Positions 33,879-46,790 of a stretch of 64,000 nucleotides of DNA are shown in pieces. The DNA comes from Cristatella mucedo (lineage: Eukaryota; Bryozoa; Phylactolaemata; Cristatellidae). A model generated the notes under the pieces. It was not told where the DNA came from, made no database searches, and saw only the letters and a program-made list of their open reading frames with translations. Made by a program: the position numbers and the translations under genes. Where the stretch lies: the NCBI GenBank assembly GCA_009760855.2, contig WPIO01000003.1, positions 7,229,001 through 7,293,000 on the forward strand. Direction: 5' to 3'. Each line of letters opens with the position of its first letter. Positions within the stretch are counted from its first letter, which is position 1.

Positions 33879-36800
33879 TAAACCATGCATTGTTTAGTTA
33901 GACTTTATTCGGATACTTCTTGCACATATAGTTTTCGGATGCCCGAACCAGTCTGGCTACTAGACTCGCCAAGGCAATCGAAGTCTCTCCTGGGTTGCTT
34001 TGTAGACAACGAACAGACCGCATACTCTGCGGAAATTTCAGAAGCAGCTTTTGAAATATTTATCATCGCTGATAGTATTTAAACGCTGTACTTATCGTAG
34101 ATCCCGAGGTTTTTAAACTGTTTCTCAGAAATTGGGAACTGCCTGTTGATTTGTCCAACGTCTCCATTAAACCTGGTATAGCCATCGACGTAAATACAAT
34201 TCTTTTTCAACGCTGCAGAGCTCCAAAAAACACAGAGAGCTTGCTTATTCTATTCCTTGACTTTTCCCGCTTTGCTTAGTTATGCCGTTCTTGCATGGCG
34301 AAATTTTCTTTGTCAAGTAGCACTACTCGTTATTTTCACAGCGAAGCAGGACAACTTTCAGACCTCTTGACACGTCTCTGAAATTCGTGGCGTCCTAAGT
34401 CATTAAGTCACGGGTTGGTCGATGGCATTGTCTCTACAACTTCGTCAGTTGCAGGCCTCTGGACGTAAAATAAACCAGAGGATTTTGCTTAGAATCTCCA
34501 GACCTGTTTCTTTTCAGGAGTCCTCGAGCCGTTGCCCAAAGTCTGCTTACGTAAATGGTACGTGCGGCTCCCGCAGGCGTATCCGACCTCCTGTCAACAG
34601 AGAGCTATCCAGCGGATCGAGCTGTCAAGCCGCTCGAGCTCTGCATTTTGGGTTGCACATCCTTGGGACGGGACTGAGGCATATCAATCGCCTCTTGTAA
34701 GCCGTGCTATTTGTAACAAATCACTAAACGAGGTACTTTATTATTGAGGCTGCTTACAGAATCTAGTCAAGCAGTAGTCCAAGGACAAAGGCGGGGAGTT
34801 AGCACCAAATATAATCCATATAATGGTAGCACACGACGAAAAGTGGTCTTCTTTAAATTTCGGCAGGTTAATACATTTTCTCCCCAGTCTGTAGCATAAA
34901 GAACGTAAAGGAACTCCGCACTTGCACCCTACCTTCCGATTATTATGAGCTACGGAGTCATCTTGCAAATAGTATATAGCTTTTAACCTTTTTCATTGGA
35001 CAGAAAGTATCGTCACTCACAACGATAGTTCATGTAGGACTGTAGTACAAGCCATAGCTACAATAGCTGACTATCTATGTAGTCGGCCAAGTTAAGCTCA
35101 CCTTTGATCGCATCAGCCCACAGTCAACGCTAACAGTATTATTCGTCTGGTCTGCTCGCCATTCGCTTTATTTCACCCCGATCTGTTTCTTTATGTGTAA
35201 GGGTATTCCAACAGCTACTTTTGTAATAGAAAATTCATCTATGTGTCTGTATATGTGTGTGTATTTCAGCAGATGCTTTTGAGTTGGCGTCGACGTAAGT
35301 TTCTCGACTCCCAATGAGCAAGGTTCTGATCGTTCGAATCTTAGCTGATTACTTAAATACTTTAAACTCGCTTTCTTCATTATTTAGGGCATCATATTCA
35401 TAGTCAAAGCTATTCATATTTACTGCGATGCATGCCATGAAAAATTAGACGGCCCTCTCTTTGTGTGATTGCTAAAGTAACCTTGAACTAGTCGAACGAG
35501 CACACTATGTACTCGTGGAAGCGAGGACCTGGTGAGATCCACTCACACTCAGTCACATTCAGTGTGACCCAATCAGATCGGAGATACCTTCCGATCTACT
35601 GTGGCTAGCGACCGCCTCCTGACCATTCCGGAATAGAGGTTGCACAATTTCGCTCTCCTCCTCAAAGTCCACAGAGAGCGTGGGATTTCCCACTAGACGA
35701 ATTTTTTAAAAGGTAAACTCTTGTAGGACTCTTGTAGACTAGTGAACCTGGATGCCACCCAGTGATGATTGACGTCGTAAATAAATAGTTATTGGCTTGG
35801 GGTTTTAGCCTGCTCAAACGTTTGTTCGGGTATTAGCAACGCTTCAGTTACGTTGATTTCCAGCTGTTCTAATCTTCCATTTCTGATGAGCCCATTCTGA
35901 TCCTTCGAGACAATCCGTGGCCACAGTTCAATCTCTTTCCAACTCTTAAACGAGTTCACAAAAAGTTATAAATGAGTTACCAATCGTTGCTCATGAAATA
36001 GGCTATTTACGACTAATAAGTGGTATAAAGAAAAGACCATGTGTATATATTGACACCGAGCGTCTTCAGATCACATGTACAGGCTATCCAAATACTGAAG
36101 AGCAGTCCCTTTGAAACAGCACAAGGAAAACTTAAAATTTCTGCAAAAACTAGCATTCAAAATGCTTATACAGGGGTTTTGTTCTCTGCTGGTGCTGTTG
36201 AAGCGTGTTCTAATCATTGTCGTTACATTAAATTATAGTGTGTACATTTTTCATAATTCAAATATTTTACATTTGAAAAGCGATATAGTTCGTCTTAAAG
36301 CAGCCGCAGACTGATACTCCGCCGCGCGTGCGCCTGGCCTTTCCGGCGAGCAGAGAGGAGCATGGCACGCCGTCATCGCGTTTGAATAGCCAGGCCCGAC
36401 AGGCGCCGCGCGTCTTTTAAGCTGCACTACGCCCGATCTCAGCTTCACGGCGTCGGGTTGCTTCGGCAGCAAGTAGATTGCCATATGCAGGGACTGCGCT
36501 TCACATTTCCCCAGCGTGGGGAGGGGAAAGGGGGCTAAATGAGATTGAAGGAAAAGTGCTACAGACTGGCGTAAATGTGCTGCTGAGTGATTGATGGCCA
36601 CTTGCAGCGCTCGCAGCGAATTGACAAGGCTGGATGATCTTTGGTAATGCATCAATTATCCTGCGGTGCAGATTGCTGCAGCCTTTGTAGTCGGCTGAAC
36701 CTCCGCGCGGGTGCCAGCTATTCGCCCGCTCAGGCGCCGACCTGCGCGTCCGAAAGCGGCGGCGGCGTCCGTGCGACGGATGCCTGGTCGGAGCCAGGGC

Positions 36801-37135
36801 CGGCGGCGCTTCGGCCGGCGCTGCAGCCTCGCATCGGGTGACCTTCTAGCAGGGTCGGGCGAACTTCAGCTAGGCGAACTTAAGGCAATCGCTTGGGGCG
36901 CTGGGCTAGTGGGGGGGGGCGCGCTAGATAAAAATCTAGAAAGGTAAAAGATGGCCATCATTTGTTGTGGTGCCAACACACTAATACAGCCAACCACTTT
37001 CCGAATCGAAAGCCTATTTGGCAGTTTGTCGAATGATTATCATGGAAACTTGCTATAAAGAATGCTCCGAACAGTGTAGGAGCAAGAGTTAACCGTGCGA
37101 GCCGTTTGCAGTGGAAGTGTTGAAGTTTGTGTGGA
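33879..37135. other. No gene recognised
   Basis: Mostly A+T-rich unassigned DNA, turning GC-rich from 36.3 to 36.9 kb. Frames at 34422-34747, 36041-36314 and 36251-36655 have no recognisable domains. A G run lies at about 36910-36918. Confidence 0.5.
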
Positions 37136-37233
37136 AGTTCAATTGCATTTCCCTTTGCAGCAAATGTAAAGCGCCTAGAGAGAGATTGAGTTCTCTGAGG
37201 GCGCTTTATCAAGTGTATTATTATTATTATAAG
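37136..37233 (+). mobile_element. L2-like LINE 3' tail, young (copy M)
   Basis: Only the last part is present: TTCAATTGCATTTCCCTTTG, AAAGCGCC...GGCGCTTT hairpin and (ATT)n. The hairpin is the same as in copy I. Confidence 0.85.
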
Positions 37234-38424
37234 TGGGTGGTAGAGGCTTGTGGGCATGTCGAGTGGACGACCTTGTTCCTTGGGCGCCAATGGTCTGTCG
37301 GGAAAACGGCTGCAGCAGGCAGTGAAAGAGCTGGGCGGTGCAACTGAAGCCGGCAGCGCCCGGATTTGGTCACAGTGCTCGAGCCTCTCATATGGAACAC
37401 CTAGCAATTGCGAAGTGGCTGGAGAGGCTTGTGGTTGTCTTGCAGAGCCCCGTGGAGTCATGTAGCTAAGCTGCTCACACCGACGGTAGCATCCTCTGCA
37501 GGTTTCCTATCTCCAAGGGGTGCTAGACAGTCCGTCCTGGTGCTCGTGAGTCTGTTTCTAGCTTCAAAGCCGAGTCAAGAGTCTGTTCCTAGCTTCAAAG
37601 CCGAGCCAAGCATTAAAGGCCTCTAGGTAGTTCGGTTCTCAGGCACAAGGGAAATCTAGAGTCAAAGGATTCAAGTCACTATGGTCATCAAAGGCATGAG
37701 GTAGTGGGAGCCCATTAGACTCAAGTCAGGTTAGCTTCAAAGGTGGGTTGAGAATCAAAGGCCCTTTCTACAAGATTGCGTAATTTCGGCCGATATAATT
37801 GAGCCCGATGTAGAGTTCCTTGCAGTCCATAGTTTTTAAGGTGGTTCGCGAACCGAGAGAGTCTTTGCCGCTGGCTTTTACTGCTCGACTGCTGCTCGTT
37901 CTCGTCCTGCTTCTGCACGGTGTAATTATCTGCACAACAGACGGGCTGCGGTCGTTAAGGGTAGCGGGTTCGATCAGGCAGCTGGATTGGCGGAGGTGAG
38001 GAGTACTTCAGTAAATCGGGCCGCAACTCCGTCAGTTTGCCTCTGTTTGCAGCTGACGACTGGCCGACCGGCAGTAGTCTCTCGCTTCCGGCGGGAGGTT
38101 GCTGTATGCCAGTAATAGTGATTTATTGTCGTCAGTCGTTCTACACAAAGTCGTACAGTACAGGGGCATTATAAAAACTATAAATCCTATTAATCTGTAC
38201 AGAGTTATGGATTGCAGAAACCGCCAGGGGCTAAAAAAACCGACGGAAAGGGCTGAGAAGGCCAAGAAGCCAGCAAAAGAAGATTGAGGCCGAAGTTTCC
38301 TAAAATAATTAAAGAAGCAACAAATTATCTACTGAATTGCCAGACGAGTCGCTGACAAAAATACTGAAGTGAAAAATGTCTCGATTAGCAAGATAACAAA
38401 AAAGATATACTTAATTAATTCGCA
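37234..38424. other. No gene recognised
   Basis: Unassigned, apart from the 31-bp tandem duplication at 37548-37609. Confidence 0.5.
37548..37609. repeat. 31-bp tandem duplication
   Basis: Two adjacent 31-bp units beginning GAGTCTGTTTCTAGC and GAGTCTGTTCCTAGC, differing at two positions. Confidence 0.9.
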
Positions 38425-38512
38425 TACCCCACAAGAACTAAATCTCTATTATCAGCTGACAGCCTCAGCCTGACCTTGTCGGGGCGAGCAGCTTAATCAC
38501 TGGGCCAACAAC
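38425..38512 (-). mobile_element. SINE-2 family, partial
   Basis: The reverse complement contains GTTGGCCCAGTGATTAAGC, GCTCGCCCCGACAAGGTCAG and an AATAGAGATTTAGTTC tail piece. The B box has decayed. Confidence 0.6.
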
Positions 38513-39059
38513 CATTTCGCCAAGAAAAAGAAACCACAGTCCCACTTCCAAGTAAAAAAAAAGCCAGACAGAGGTAAGCGATAATCAAGCCAGTAAAGTT
38601 TAAGTCTTGCAGCAAGTTTAACCAGAGTTGGATTACAGGGTTGGAAACGTTTCTGCACTCCTTGTGCAAAAGGGACCGAAGCTCGTTCATGCCCGTGACT
38701 TACGTAAAGATTCACACCGGAAGATGTTATCAGCTCCATTACAAAAGAAGACTTGCTAATGGGAGAAGATGTGCCTTGAAGCTGTGATAGATATGTTCTG
38801 TATCACTCAATGTAGATTCTGCTTTTTCTGCAAGCCATTCAGAAAGAATGCCAGCATCTCTTCAATGCAAGAAAGTGACAGCGAAGATTGAAAAATCTAT
38901 TTGGAATTGTTTCGTTATATGAAAAGATTGCATCACACCTGGAAAGTTATCAAGTTTAGAGAAAATCAGAAGTAGGGCTAGCAGAAGGCACGACAATAGA
39001 TGAGAGAATTCAGCAGAAGATTAAGCAACAAGAGACATACCTACAGGGATATACTTACT
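38513..39059. other. No gene recognised; possible hAT 5' remnant
   Basis: Unassigned. Because the L2 copy at 39060-41898 is followed immediately by a hAT transposase C-terminus, the 5' half of that hAT may have lain here. I see only a weak FCFFCKPFRK-like cysteine cluster near 38820. Confidence 0.25.
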
Positions 39060-41864
39060 GCGTTCGAAATTCAACTTCAAGCCATTTGCGGTACCCTCGG
39101 AGCATTCTTTTGAATCAATTGTCTTGGTCTTACCCGAAAACAAGCTACCGATAGTGGCAGTAGGCTATCGCCCATCAGGTACCGAATCCTCCTCCATCTC
39201 AGATTTCTCCGATCTCATTTCGATTCTGTGTGCAAGAAATAGATCCTTCCTCATTATGGATGATTTCAACGTTCACTTTGATAACTTATCTGACGCTTTC
39301 AGCACCGAATTTCGTGCATTGACTGACTCATTGTCTCTTGTGGCTCACGTGCATGGGCCTACCCACATCAAGGGTCACACACTCGACCAGATTTTCTCAT
39401 ACAACTGCACTTTATCATCGCCAATTATTACTAAATCCTACTTATCTGACCACATGCAGATCTCATTCAATCTACAGTGTGTGCCCACCTCCTCCTCTAA
39501 AATAACCTGTGAATCGCGAAACCTCAAGACCCTTGACATCGATGCTGTCCGTGCGAGAATATCTGCTTCACCTCTGCTGCTCAATCCTTCCTCCGATCTG
39601 TCATCATTGGTAGATAGCTTCAACACGACACTAGCTGACACGCTCGGCGAGTTTGCACCTCTGACAAAGCGCACTGTGCGCCCCCCCCCCGCCCAGACGG
39701 CGTATGGTTTACCACAGACATTAAATTAGCCAGGCCTACTAAACGAAAGCTTGAAAAAGCATACAAAAGATCCGGACTAACTGTCCATCGACAGGCATAT
39801 GAAGTACGTCGTACGAATCGATCCTAGCAAAGGCCAAGTCTAGCTTCTATGGAAACATTGTTGAATCACAGATGCACAATCCAAAAATGCTGATGTCGAC
39901 AATAAACCATCTCCTCAACCGCTCCCAGATTAGCTCCTTACCTGATGATCCTAATGATGATCTAGCCGATCGCTTTTCTCGATTCTTTGTGCAGAAGATT
40001 GACAAGATCAGGGAATCTATCCCTGCGATGACAACCTCCCTACTAGAATGCTGTTCCTCGGTTCCTGACTGCACCTCAATGTCTGCATTTAAGCAGGTCA
40101 CTAGTGATCTAGTCCTAAAGTTCGTATCTCAATCAAAGAAGACAACAAGTCCTCTGGACCCTATTCCCACTGTCCTGCTCCTACGTTGCATTGATCTGCT
40201 GCTGCCATGCATGACTAACATCTTTAATATGTCATTAGCCTCAGGTCATGTCCCAGTACCTTTCAAAAAAGCTGTAGTCAGGCCACTTCTCAAGAAAGCT
40301 ACACTTGACCAAGAGAACTTAAGCAACTACCGCCCAGTCTCCCTTCTACCATTCCTATCGAAGACACTGGAACGGGTCGTGGCAGACAAGCTGAACTCAT
40401 ATATCGAAATCTCACACCTTGCTAGTAAGTTGCAGTCTGGCTTTAGAGCTAGTCACTCCACAGAGTCAGCATTGCTCATGTTATACAACGACCTACTTAG
40501 GAATTCAGACATGGGTAGAGTGTCTCTGCTTATTTTGCTCGATCTTTCGGCAGCTTTTGATACCATCGATCACAAAGTTCTTCTAGAGCGCCTCTCATCT
40601 CGCCTGGGCATCACTGGCACTGCTCTGCAGTGGTTCAGGTCCTATCTTAGTGGGAGACTCCAGAGTATTGACGTAAATGGACAAAGATCATCTGAGGTAC
40701 CTCTAAAATATATGGAATACCTCAGGGCTCCGTGCTAGGTCCGGTTCCTTTCACGGTTTATACGCTCCCTCTTGCTGATATGATTGCCAAGCACAATCTA
40801 GGCTTTCACTTCTATGCGGATGACACTCAGTTGTACCTTTGCTTTGATCCCTCCCAGCCTTCGAGCAGCATGCATTGATGACATCCGCACACGGATGGCA
40901 GCAAATTTTCTTAAACTTAACGATGACAAAACTAACTTACTAGCTATGGGCAAACCCAGTGCGATTAAGAGATTGAAAAGGCTGACTCTCAAAATTGGCT
41001 CTGCGATCATATCTCCTGTTGAATCAGCTCGAAATCTAGGTGTCATATTCCAAAGTGACCTCTTGTTAGACGACCGTATCAGCTCCACAGTCAAATCTAC
41101 CTATTTTCAGCTTCATAATATTGCTAAAATTCGGGCTTGTTTAGATAAGGACCCCACGTCCAAGTTGGTCCATGCATTCGTGACATCTCGTCTAGACTTC
41201 TGCAACTCACTGCTTACTGGCCTACCAGCATGTGCGATCAGGCGATTGCAGCTGGTGCAAAACTGCACAGCTAGGCTTGTCTGTCGTGAGCGTCGCAGTT
41301 GCCACATTACTCCACTTCTTGCCGACATGCACTGGCTACCAGTCAAGCAATGGTTCGACTTCAAGGTTTTGTCGATCACTTTTAGGTCACTTCATTCTAT
41401 GGCTCCAGCCTATCTTTCAGATCACCCCCCCCCCATCAGGCCAAGCATCGTACCACCTGCTTTTCGGAATCCAACAGTCTAGAAATACCTCGTACAAACC
41501 TGAAATCCTTTGGAGACCGTGCATTTAGTTCATATGCTCCCAAAGCCTGGAACTCTCTCCCGACCTGCGTCAGAACATCCCCTGACCTGACCACATTTAA
41601 AAGGAACTTAAAAACACACTTATTTAGGACAACATTTAGTGGGTCCCTTTGATTCGTCCTTCATGTGCTTATGCGTGCTGACACTGTGCAGGCTGCCACT
41701 AACCACATTTGCATGCTGACCCTGTGCATGACCCCTAACCATATTATTCATTGTGTTTGTTCTTTCAAGCATGATTTTACTTATCATTCAATTGCATTTC
41801 CCTTTGCAGCAAATGTAAAGCGCCTAGAAAGAGATTAAGTTCTCTGGGGGCGCTTTATCAAGTA

Positions 41865-41898
<34 letters not shown>
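39060..41898 (+). pseudogene. L2-like LINE, long but inactivated (copy N)
   Basis: Endonuclease part: DDFNVHF near 39262 replaces the usual GDFNVH, so the glycine is lost; SDHMQ near 39450 is retained. RT: NYRPVSLLP, LLDLSAAFD, YADD. It is closely similar to the 44-kb copy. Disablements: ten C residues at 39681-39690 against five in the other copy; about 7 nt missing near 39805; an extra AT near 40712 that breaks the GVPQGS block; the 26-nt deletion after FDPSQPSS at about 40870; and a C run at 41426-41433. The open pieces are therefore 39124-39729, 39872-40738 and 40814-41482. 3' UTR, hairpin and (ATT)n end at 41898. It starts about 100 nt short of the other long copy's visible 5' limit. Confidence 0.9.
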
Positions 41899-41904
41899 TT
41901 TATA

Positions 41905-42530
41905 GTGAGTGGAAGTCTTCGGAAGAGTTTCTTACTCACGGAGACAGCGAGGATGTATATGGAGAGGAACTGTTCGGAGAGCTTCAAGCCATTGCCACGA
42001 GGCGTCCCCAGACTATGAAAGCCCTAGAGGTCCTGCAGTTTGTAAGGCAGCATAAATTGACAGAGACATTTTTCCAAATCTTTCAGTGGTATCATAATTT
42101 TATCAACCTTGCCAACTTTAGTGGCCTCTGCAGAAAGAAATTTTTCAAAATTAAAACTAATACAAATTACATTAATTTAACAGCGTGCCAAGAAGGTGGT
42201 TGGTTTGGTGACAATTTTTATTGAATTAGATTAAGCATCTTCTCTTGAAATTAAAGAAATGGTCTGGGAGTTTGAGAAGAAAAAACCAAGGAAAGCCAGG
42301 TTTTGAATTCTAAATCTTAAAGCTTTTAAGATTGATGCATTGCTGAATAAAAAAATGTTATTTGTGTATGTTGGTGAGTTTTTATGATACTATATTTTTT
42401 ACATCTTACAATTTGGGTTTAATTTCGTGGCTCGTGGGCGGAGGAGGGTCTGAGTGGGAAGGGTGGCATCCGTTATCTGATCCCACCTAGGGCACCAGCC
42501 AAAATTCCCTGCATCGGCCACCTGTTTGGA
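41905..42530 (+). pseudogene. hAT-type transposase C-terminal relic (ZMYM1-like)
   Basis: The frame starting near 41905 reads SEWKSSEEFLTHG, then EELFGELQAIATRRP and ALEVLQFVRQHKLTETFF. This is the segment that precedes the hAT dimerisation domain in ZMYM1-like hAT transposases. The next stretch (FSGLCRKKFFKIK) is a mutated form of the SGERSFSKLK signature seen intact at 50.9 kb. The tail SSLEIKEMVWEFEEKKPRKARF fits the domain's end. Frame shifts and substitutions make it dead. A G+C-rich end with CTAGGGCACCAGCC near 42487 resembles the element terminus. The upstream boundary is the (ATT)n of L2 copy N, so that LINE probably inserted into this hAT. Confidence 0.6.
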
Positions 42531-43789
42531 GCCTTCATCGCCGTCCCGAAACATGAAGTGACGTCTGACGCAGCGTCAGAAATAACTGAAGTGGAACGAC
42601 ACTAGAGCTCAATCGGAGCTATTGCGGATGACCACTGCAAACACCGAGACACCGGTAGTTTTCACTGATCTTGGCTCACCCGTCCGAGCATACGCTTTAA
42701 GACAGTGTTTTTACACAGCCTAATCTTCACAGGAAGCTGAACCGTTTGATAATACCCACACCGGGCTTCTTTCCCTGTGCATCGTGGAAAGCCGCAAGTG
42801 GAGGGATGCCAAAAAAGACGCAACCGCAGGTCTGCCCATTCTCTGCCCATTGTGCCACCGGCAGCTCGCATTCCTCGTCTTGTGACAGAGGTCTAGCAGC
42901 GGAAATGGATATATCACTGGCTTCATACATCGGATGTGGCTGTTGAGAGGAGTAAGAGGACGACGAGGAGGAATGTGAGCGGGGGGGGGGGGGAGAGGAG
43001 AGGAGAGAAGCAGGAGGAGCATGAGTAGGGGAACGTGGGCAGCAGGGGCAGCAGGGGGATTACAGCTTCGCACCATTCGTTTGTCGCCTGCCTCATCCGA
43101 GTATTGGAAGGCTTTCCTTGTCAGAGAATTTTTTTCAATTTAATTTACAGTTTGGCCACGTGCTTGGACAATGAGCATTCTACTGATCAATACACGAACG
43201 AAGGTTGCCTACATATTTCTCGTCCACTAGCCTTTCGGCTATATCTGGCAGCAGCTCCGATCGAGATCCGTAGGAGCTTAAGTCGCATTCGACCACAGAC
43301 TTTGGCTACCCATCTCGTCGGCAATTCTTCTGCACATGGGTTATAGCATTGCAAAACCGGATCTTAAAATTACGCCCAGAATTTCCGGAGAGTTTCTGGC
43401 CGTGGCGCACGAGCCGGAGCTCTCGCTGTCAGCATCAAGCACTCGCTGTCCTCGGCGCTAGGCGGTCGGCGAAAACTGTGGATGACGTCAGACTGATAGC
43501 AGGTGACCTCTAACCCAAGAGTTTGAGCCATCTCTTCAGTTCGCAACGACTGGTGCGAACGGACTTGGTCACCGTCTAGATGCATGCACTCGGGCCGTCT
43601 TGTGACACCTACGTTAGCGCCCTCTAGAGCACTAGGCAGGACTTTAAGCTTCGGTATTCAAGATCTGCCGTAGATAAAGAGAGCCCTAGCATTTCCGCCT
43701 CTCGACCGGTAGGTGAGCTCCGTTCTGCTCGGCCACGCCTATCTGCTGGGTCTGCAAGTGTCGACTCCCCTTGTCTTAGCGACTCAGCA
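42531..43789. other. No gene recognised
   Basis: Unassigned. A run of 12-13 G residues lies at about 42980-42992, followed by GGAGAGGAGA-rich sequence. Overlapping frames at 42662-43076 are unconvincing. Confidence 0.45.
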
Positions 43790-43939
43790 TTGCACTAACG
43801 GCTTTGCTGCGAGCGACGGCAAAAAAGAGGAAGCGATCGTAGCTCCGGGCTCAGCGTTGCTTGCTCACTCAAGTCAAACCAGTCAAGGTTCTTTCACACC
43901 CCTAGATCAATCAAAACTGGAGGTGGAGTTTCTATTGTC

Positions 43940-45760
43940 GTGCACTCGAAATTCAACTTCAAGCCATTTGCGGTACCCTCGAAGCATTCTTTTGAATCAA
44001 TTGTCTTGGTCTCACCCGAAAACAAGCTACCGATAGTGGCAGTAGTCTATAGCCCACCAGGTACCAAATCCTCCTTCATCTCAGATTTCTCCGATCTCAT
44101 TTCGATTCTGTGTGCAAAAAATAGATCCTTCCTCGTTATGGGTGATTTCAACGTTCACTTTGATAACTTATCTGACGCTTTCAGCACCGAATTTCGTGCA
44201 TTGACTGACTCATTGTCTCTTGTGGCTCATGTGCATGGCCCTACCCACATCAAGGGTCACACACTCGACCAGATTTTCTCATATAACTGCACTTTGTCAT
44301 CACCAATTATTACCAAATCCTGCTTATCTGACCACATACAGATCTCATTCAAACTACAGTGTGTGCCCACCTCCTCCTCTAAAATAACATGTGAATCGCG
44401 AAACCTCAAGACCCTTGACATCGATGCTGTCCGTGCGAGAATATCTGCTTCACCTCTGCTGCTCAATCCTCCCTCCGATCTGTCATCATTGGTAGATAGC
44501 TTCAACACGACACTAGCTGACACGCTAGGCAAGTTTGCCCCTCTGACGAAGCTCACTGTGCGCCCCCGCCCAGACGGCCTATGGTTTACTGCAGACATTA
44601 AACTAGCCAAGTCTACTAAACGAAAGCTTGAAAAAGCATACAAAAGATCCGGACTAACTATCCATCGACAGGCATATGAAGACTACTGTAGGTCGTACCA
44701 ATCGATCCTAGCAAAGGCCAAGTCTAGTTTTTATAAAAACATTGTTGAATCACAGATGCACAATCCAAAAATGCTGATGTCGACAATAAACCATCTCCTC
44801 AACCGTTCCCAGATTAGCTCCTTACCTGATGATCCTAATGATGATCTAGCCGATCGCTTCTCTCGATTCTTTCTGCAGAAGATAGACAAGATCAGGGAAT
44901 TCATCCCTGCGATGACAACTTCCCCACTAGAATACTGTTCCTCGGTTCCTGACTGCACCTCAATGTTTGCATTTAAGCAGGTCACTAGTGATCTAGTCCT
45001 AAAGATCGTATCTCAATCAAAGAAGACAACAAGTCCTCTGGACCCTATTTCCACTGTCCTGCTCCTACGTTGCCTTGATCTGCTGCTGCCATGCATAACT
45101 AACATCTTTAATATGTCATTAGCCTCAGGTCATGTCCCAGTACCTTTCAAAAAAGCTGTAGTCAGGCCACTTCTCAAGAAAGCTACACTTGACCAAGAGA
45201 ACTTGAGCAACTACCGCCCAGTTTCCCTTCTACCATTCCTAACAAAGACACTGGAACGGGTCGTGGCGGACCAGCTGAACTCGTATATCGAAACCTCACA
45301 CCTTGCTAGTAAGTTGCAGTCTGGCTTTAGAGCTAGTCACTCCACAGAGTCAGCATTGCTTAGGGCATACAACAGCCTACTTAGGAATGCAGACATGGGT
45401 AGAGTGTCTCTGCTTGTTTTGCTCGATCTTTCGGCAGCTTTTGATACCATCGATCACAAAGTTCTTCTAGAGCGCCTCTCGTCTCGCCTGGGCATCACTA
45501 GCACTGCTCTGCGGTGGTTCAGGTCCTATCTCAGTGGGATACTCCAGAGTATTGACGTGAATGGACAAAGATTATCTCAAGTACCTCTGAAATATGGAGT
45601 ACCTCAGGGCTCAGTGCTAGGTCCGGTTCTTCTCACGGTTTATACTCTGCCGCTTGCTGATGTGATTGCCAAGCACAATCTAGGCTGTCACTTCTATGCG
45701 GATGACACTCAGTTGTACCTTTGCTTTGATCCCTCCCAGCCTTCGAGCAGCATGCATTGA
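43940..45760 (+). pseudogene. L2-like LINE ORF: endonuclease plus reverse transcriptase, truncated by frameshift
   Basis: 606 codons. The protein would nick target DNA and copy LINE RNA at the nick (target-primed reverse transcription) in the nucleus. Seen: endonuclease block GDFNVHF at residues 68-74, GHTLD at 106-110 and catalytic-type SDH at 130-132; RT NYRPVSLLP at 424-432, motif A LLDLSAAFD at 494-502, motif [11 protein letters not shown] at 553-562, motif C YADD at 586-589. All RT catalytic aspartates are intact. The frame ends at residue 606, just after YADD, because 26 nt present in copies D and E are missing at about 45752. The Met used is simply the first in the frame; the true LINE ORF begins upstream. 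The remainder continues in another frame at 45696-46532. Confidence 0.85.
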
Positions 45761-46532
45761 TGACATTCGCACACGGATGGCAGCAAATTTTCTAAAACTT
45801 AACGATGATAAAACTAACTTACTAGTTATGGGCAAACCCAGTGTGATCCAGAGATTGGAAAGGCTGACTCTCAAAATTGACTCTGCGATCATATCTCCAG
45901 TTGAATCAGCTCGAAATCTAGGTGTCATATTCCAAAGCGACCTCTCGTTAGACGACCATATCAGCTCCACAGTCAAATCCGCCTATTTTCAGCTTCATAA
46001 CATTGCTAAAATTCGGGCTTGTTTATATAAAGACACCACGTCCAAGTTGGTCCATGCATTCGTGACATCCCGTCTCGACTTCTGCAACTCACTGCTTACT
46101 GGCCCACCAGCATGTGCGATCAGGCGATTGCAGCTGGTGCAAAACTCCACAGCTAGGCTTGTCTGTTGTGAGCGACGCAGTTACCACATTACTCCACTTC
46201 TCGCCGACCTGCACTGGCTACCAGTCAAGCAACGGATTGACTTCAAGGTTTTGTCCCTCACTTTTAGGTCCCATCATTCTATGGCTCCAGCCTATCTGTC
46301 AGATATACTACCCCATCAGGCCAAGGATCGTACCACCTGCTTTTCGGAATCCAACAGTCTACAAATACCTCATACAAACCTTAAATCATTTGGAGACCGT
46401 GCATTTAGTTCATATGCTCCCAAAGCCTGGGACTTCCTCCCGACCTGCGTCAGAACATCCCCTGACCTGACCACATTTAAAAGGAACCTAAAAACACACC
46501 TATTTAGGACAGCATTTAGTGGGTCCCTGTGA
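45696..46532 (+). pseudogene. L2-like LINE ORF continuation: RT thumb and C-terminal segment
   Basis: 278 codons in a different frame from 43940-45760. The first 20 or so are out-of-frame overlap; LINE sequence resumes at [11 protein letters not shown]. It holds LKLNDDKTNLLVMG (the region after motif C), SPVESARNLGVIFQ, the thumb-like SKLVHAFVTSRLDFCNSLL, HWLPVKQRIDFKVL, SSYAPKAWDFLP and the terminal LKTHLFRTAFSG. It needs the missing 26 nt to be in frame with the polymerase core. Confidence 0.85.
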
Positions 46533-46746
46533 TTCGTCCTTGATGTGCTTATGCGTGCTGACACTGTGCATGCTGCCACTAACCACATTTGCATGCTGAC
46601 CCTGTGCATGTCACCCCTAACCATAATATTCATTTCGCTTGTTTTTCAAGCATGATTTTACTTACCATTCAATTGCATTTCACTTTACAGCAAATGTAAA
46701 GCGCGTACAGAGAGATTAAGTTGTGTGAGGGCGCTTTATCAAGTGA

Positions 46747-46789
<43 letters not shown>

Positions 46790-46790
<1 letters not shown>

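Larger units (their letters stand above)
43890..46789 (+). mobile_element. L2-like LINE, longest copy (copy O)
   Basis: About 2.9 kb. The endonuclease C-terminal two-thirds, complete RT palm, thumb, C-terminal segment, 3' UTR, hairpin tail (46696-46740) and (ATT)n (46747-46789) are present. The L2-like reading extends upstream of the first Met to at least 43918 (GGGVSIVVHS). The endonuclease N-terminus, with its first catalytic Asn/Glu residues, is not visible, so the copy is 5'-truncated. No target duplication was found. Confidence 0.9.
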
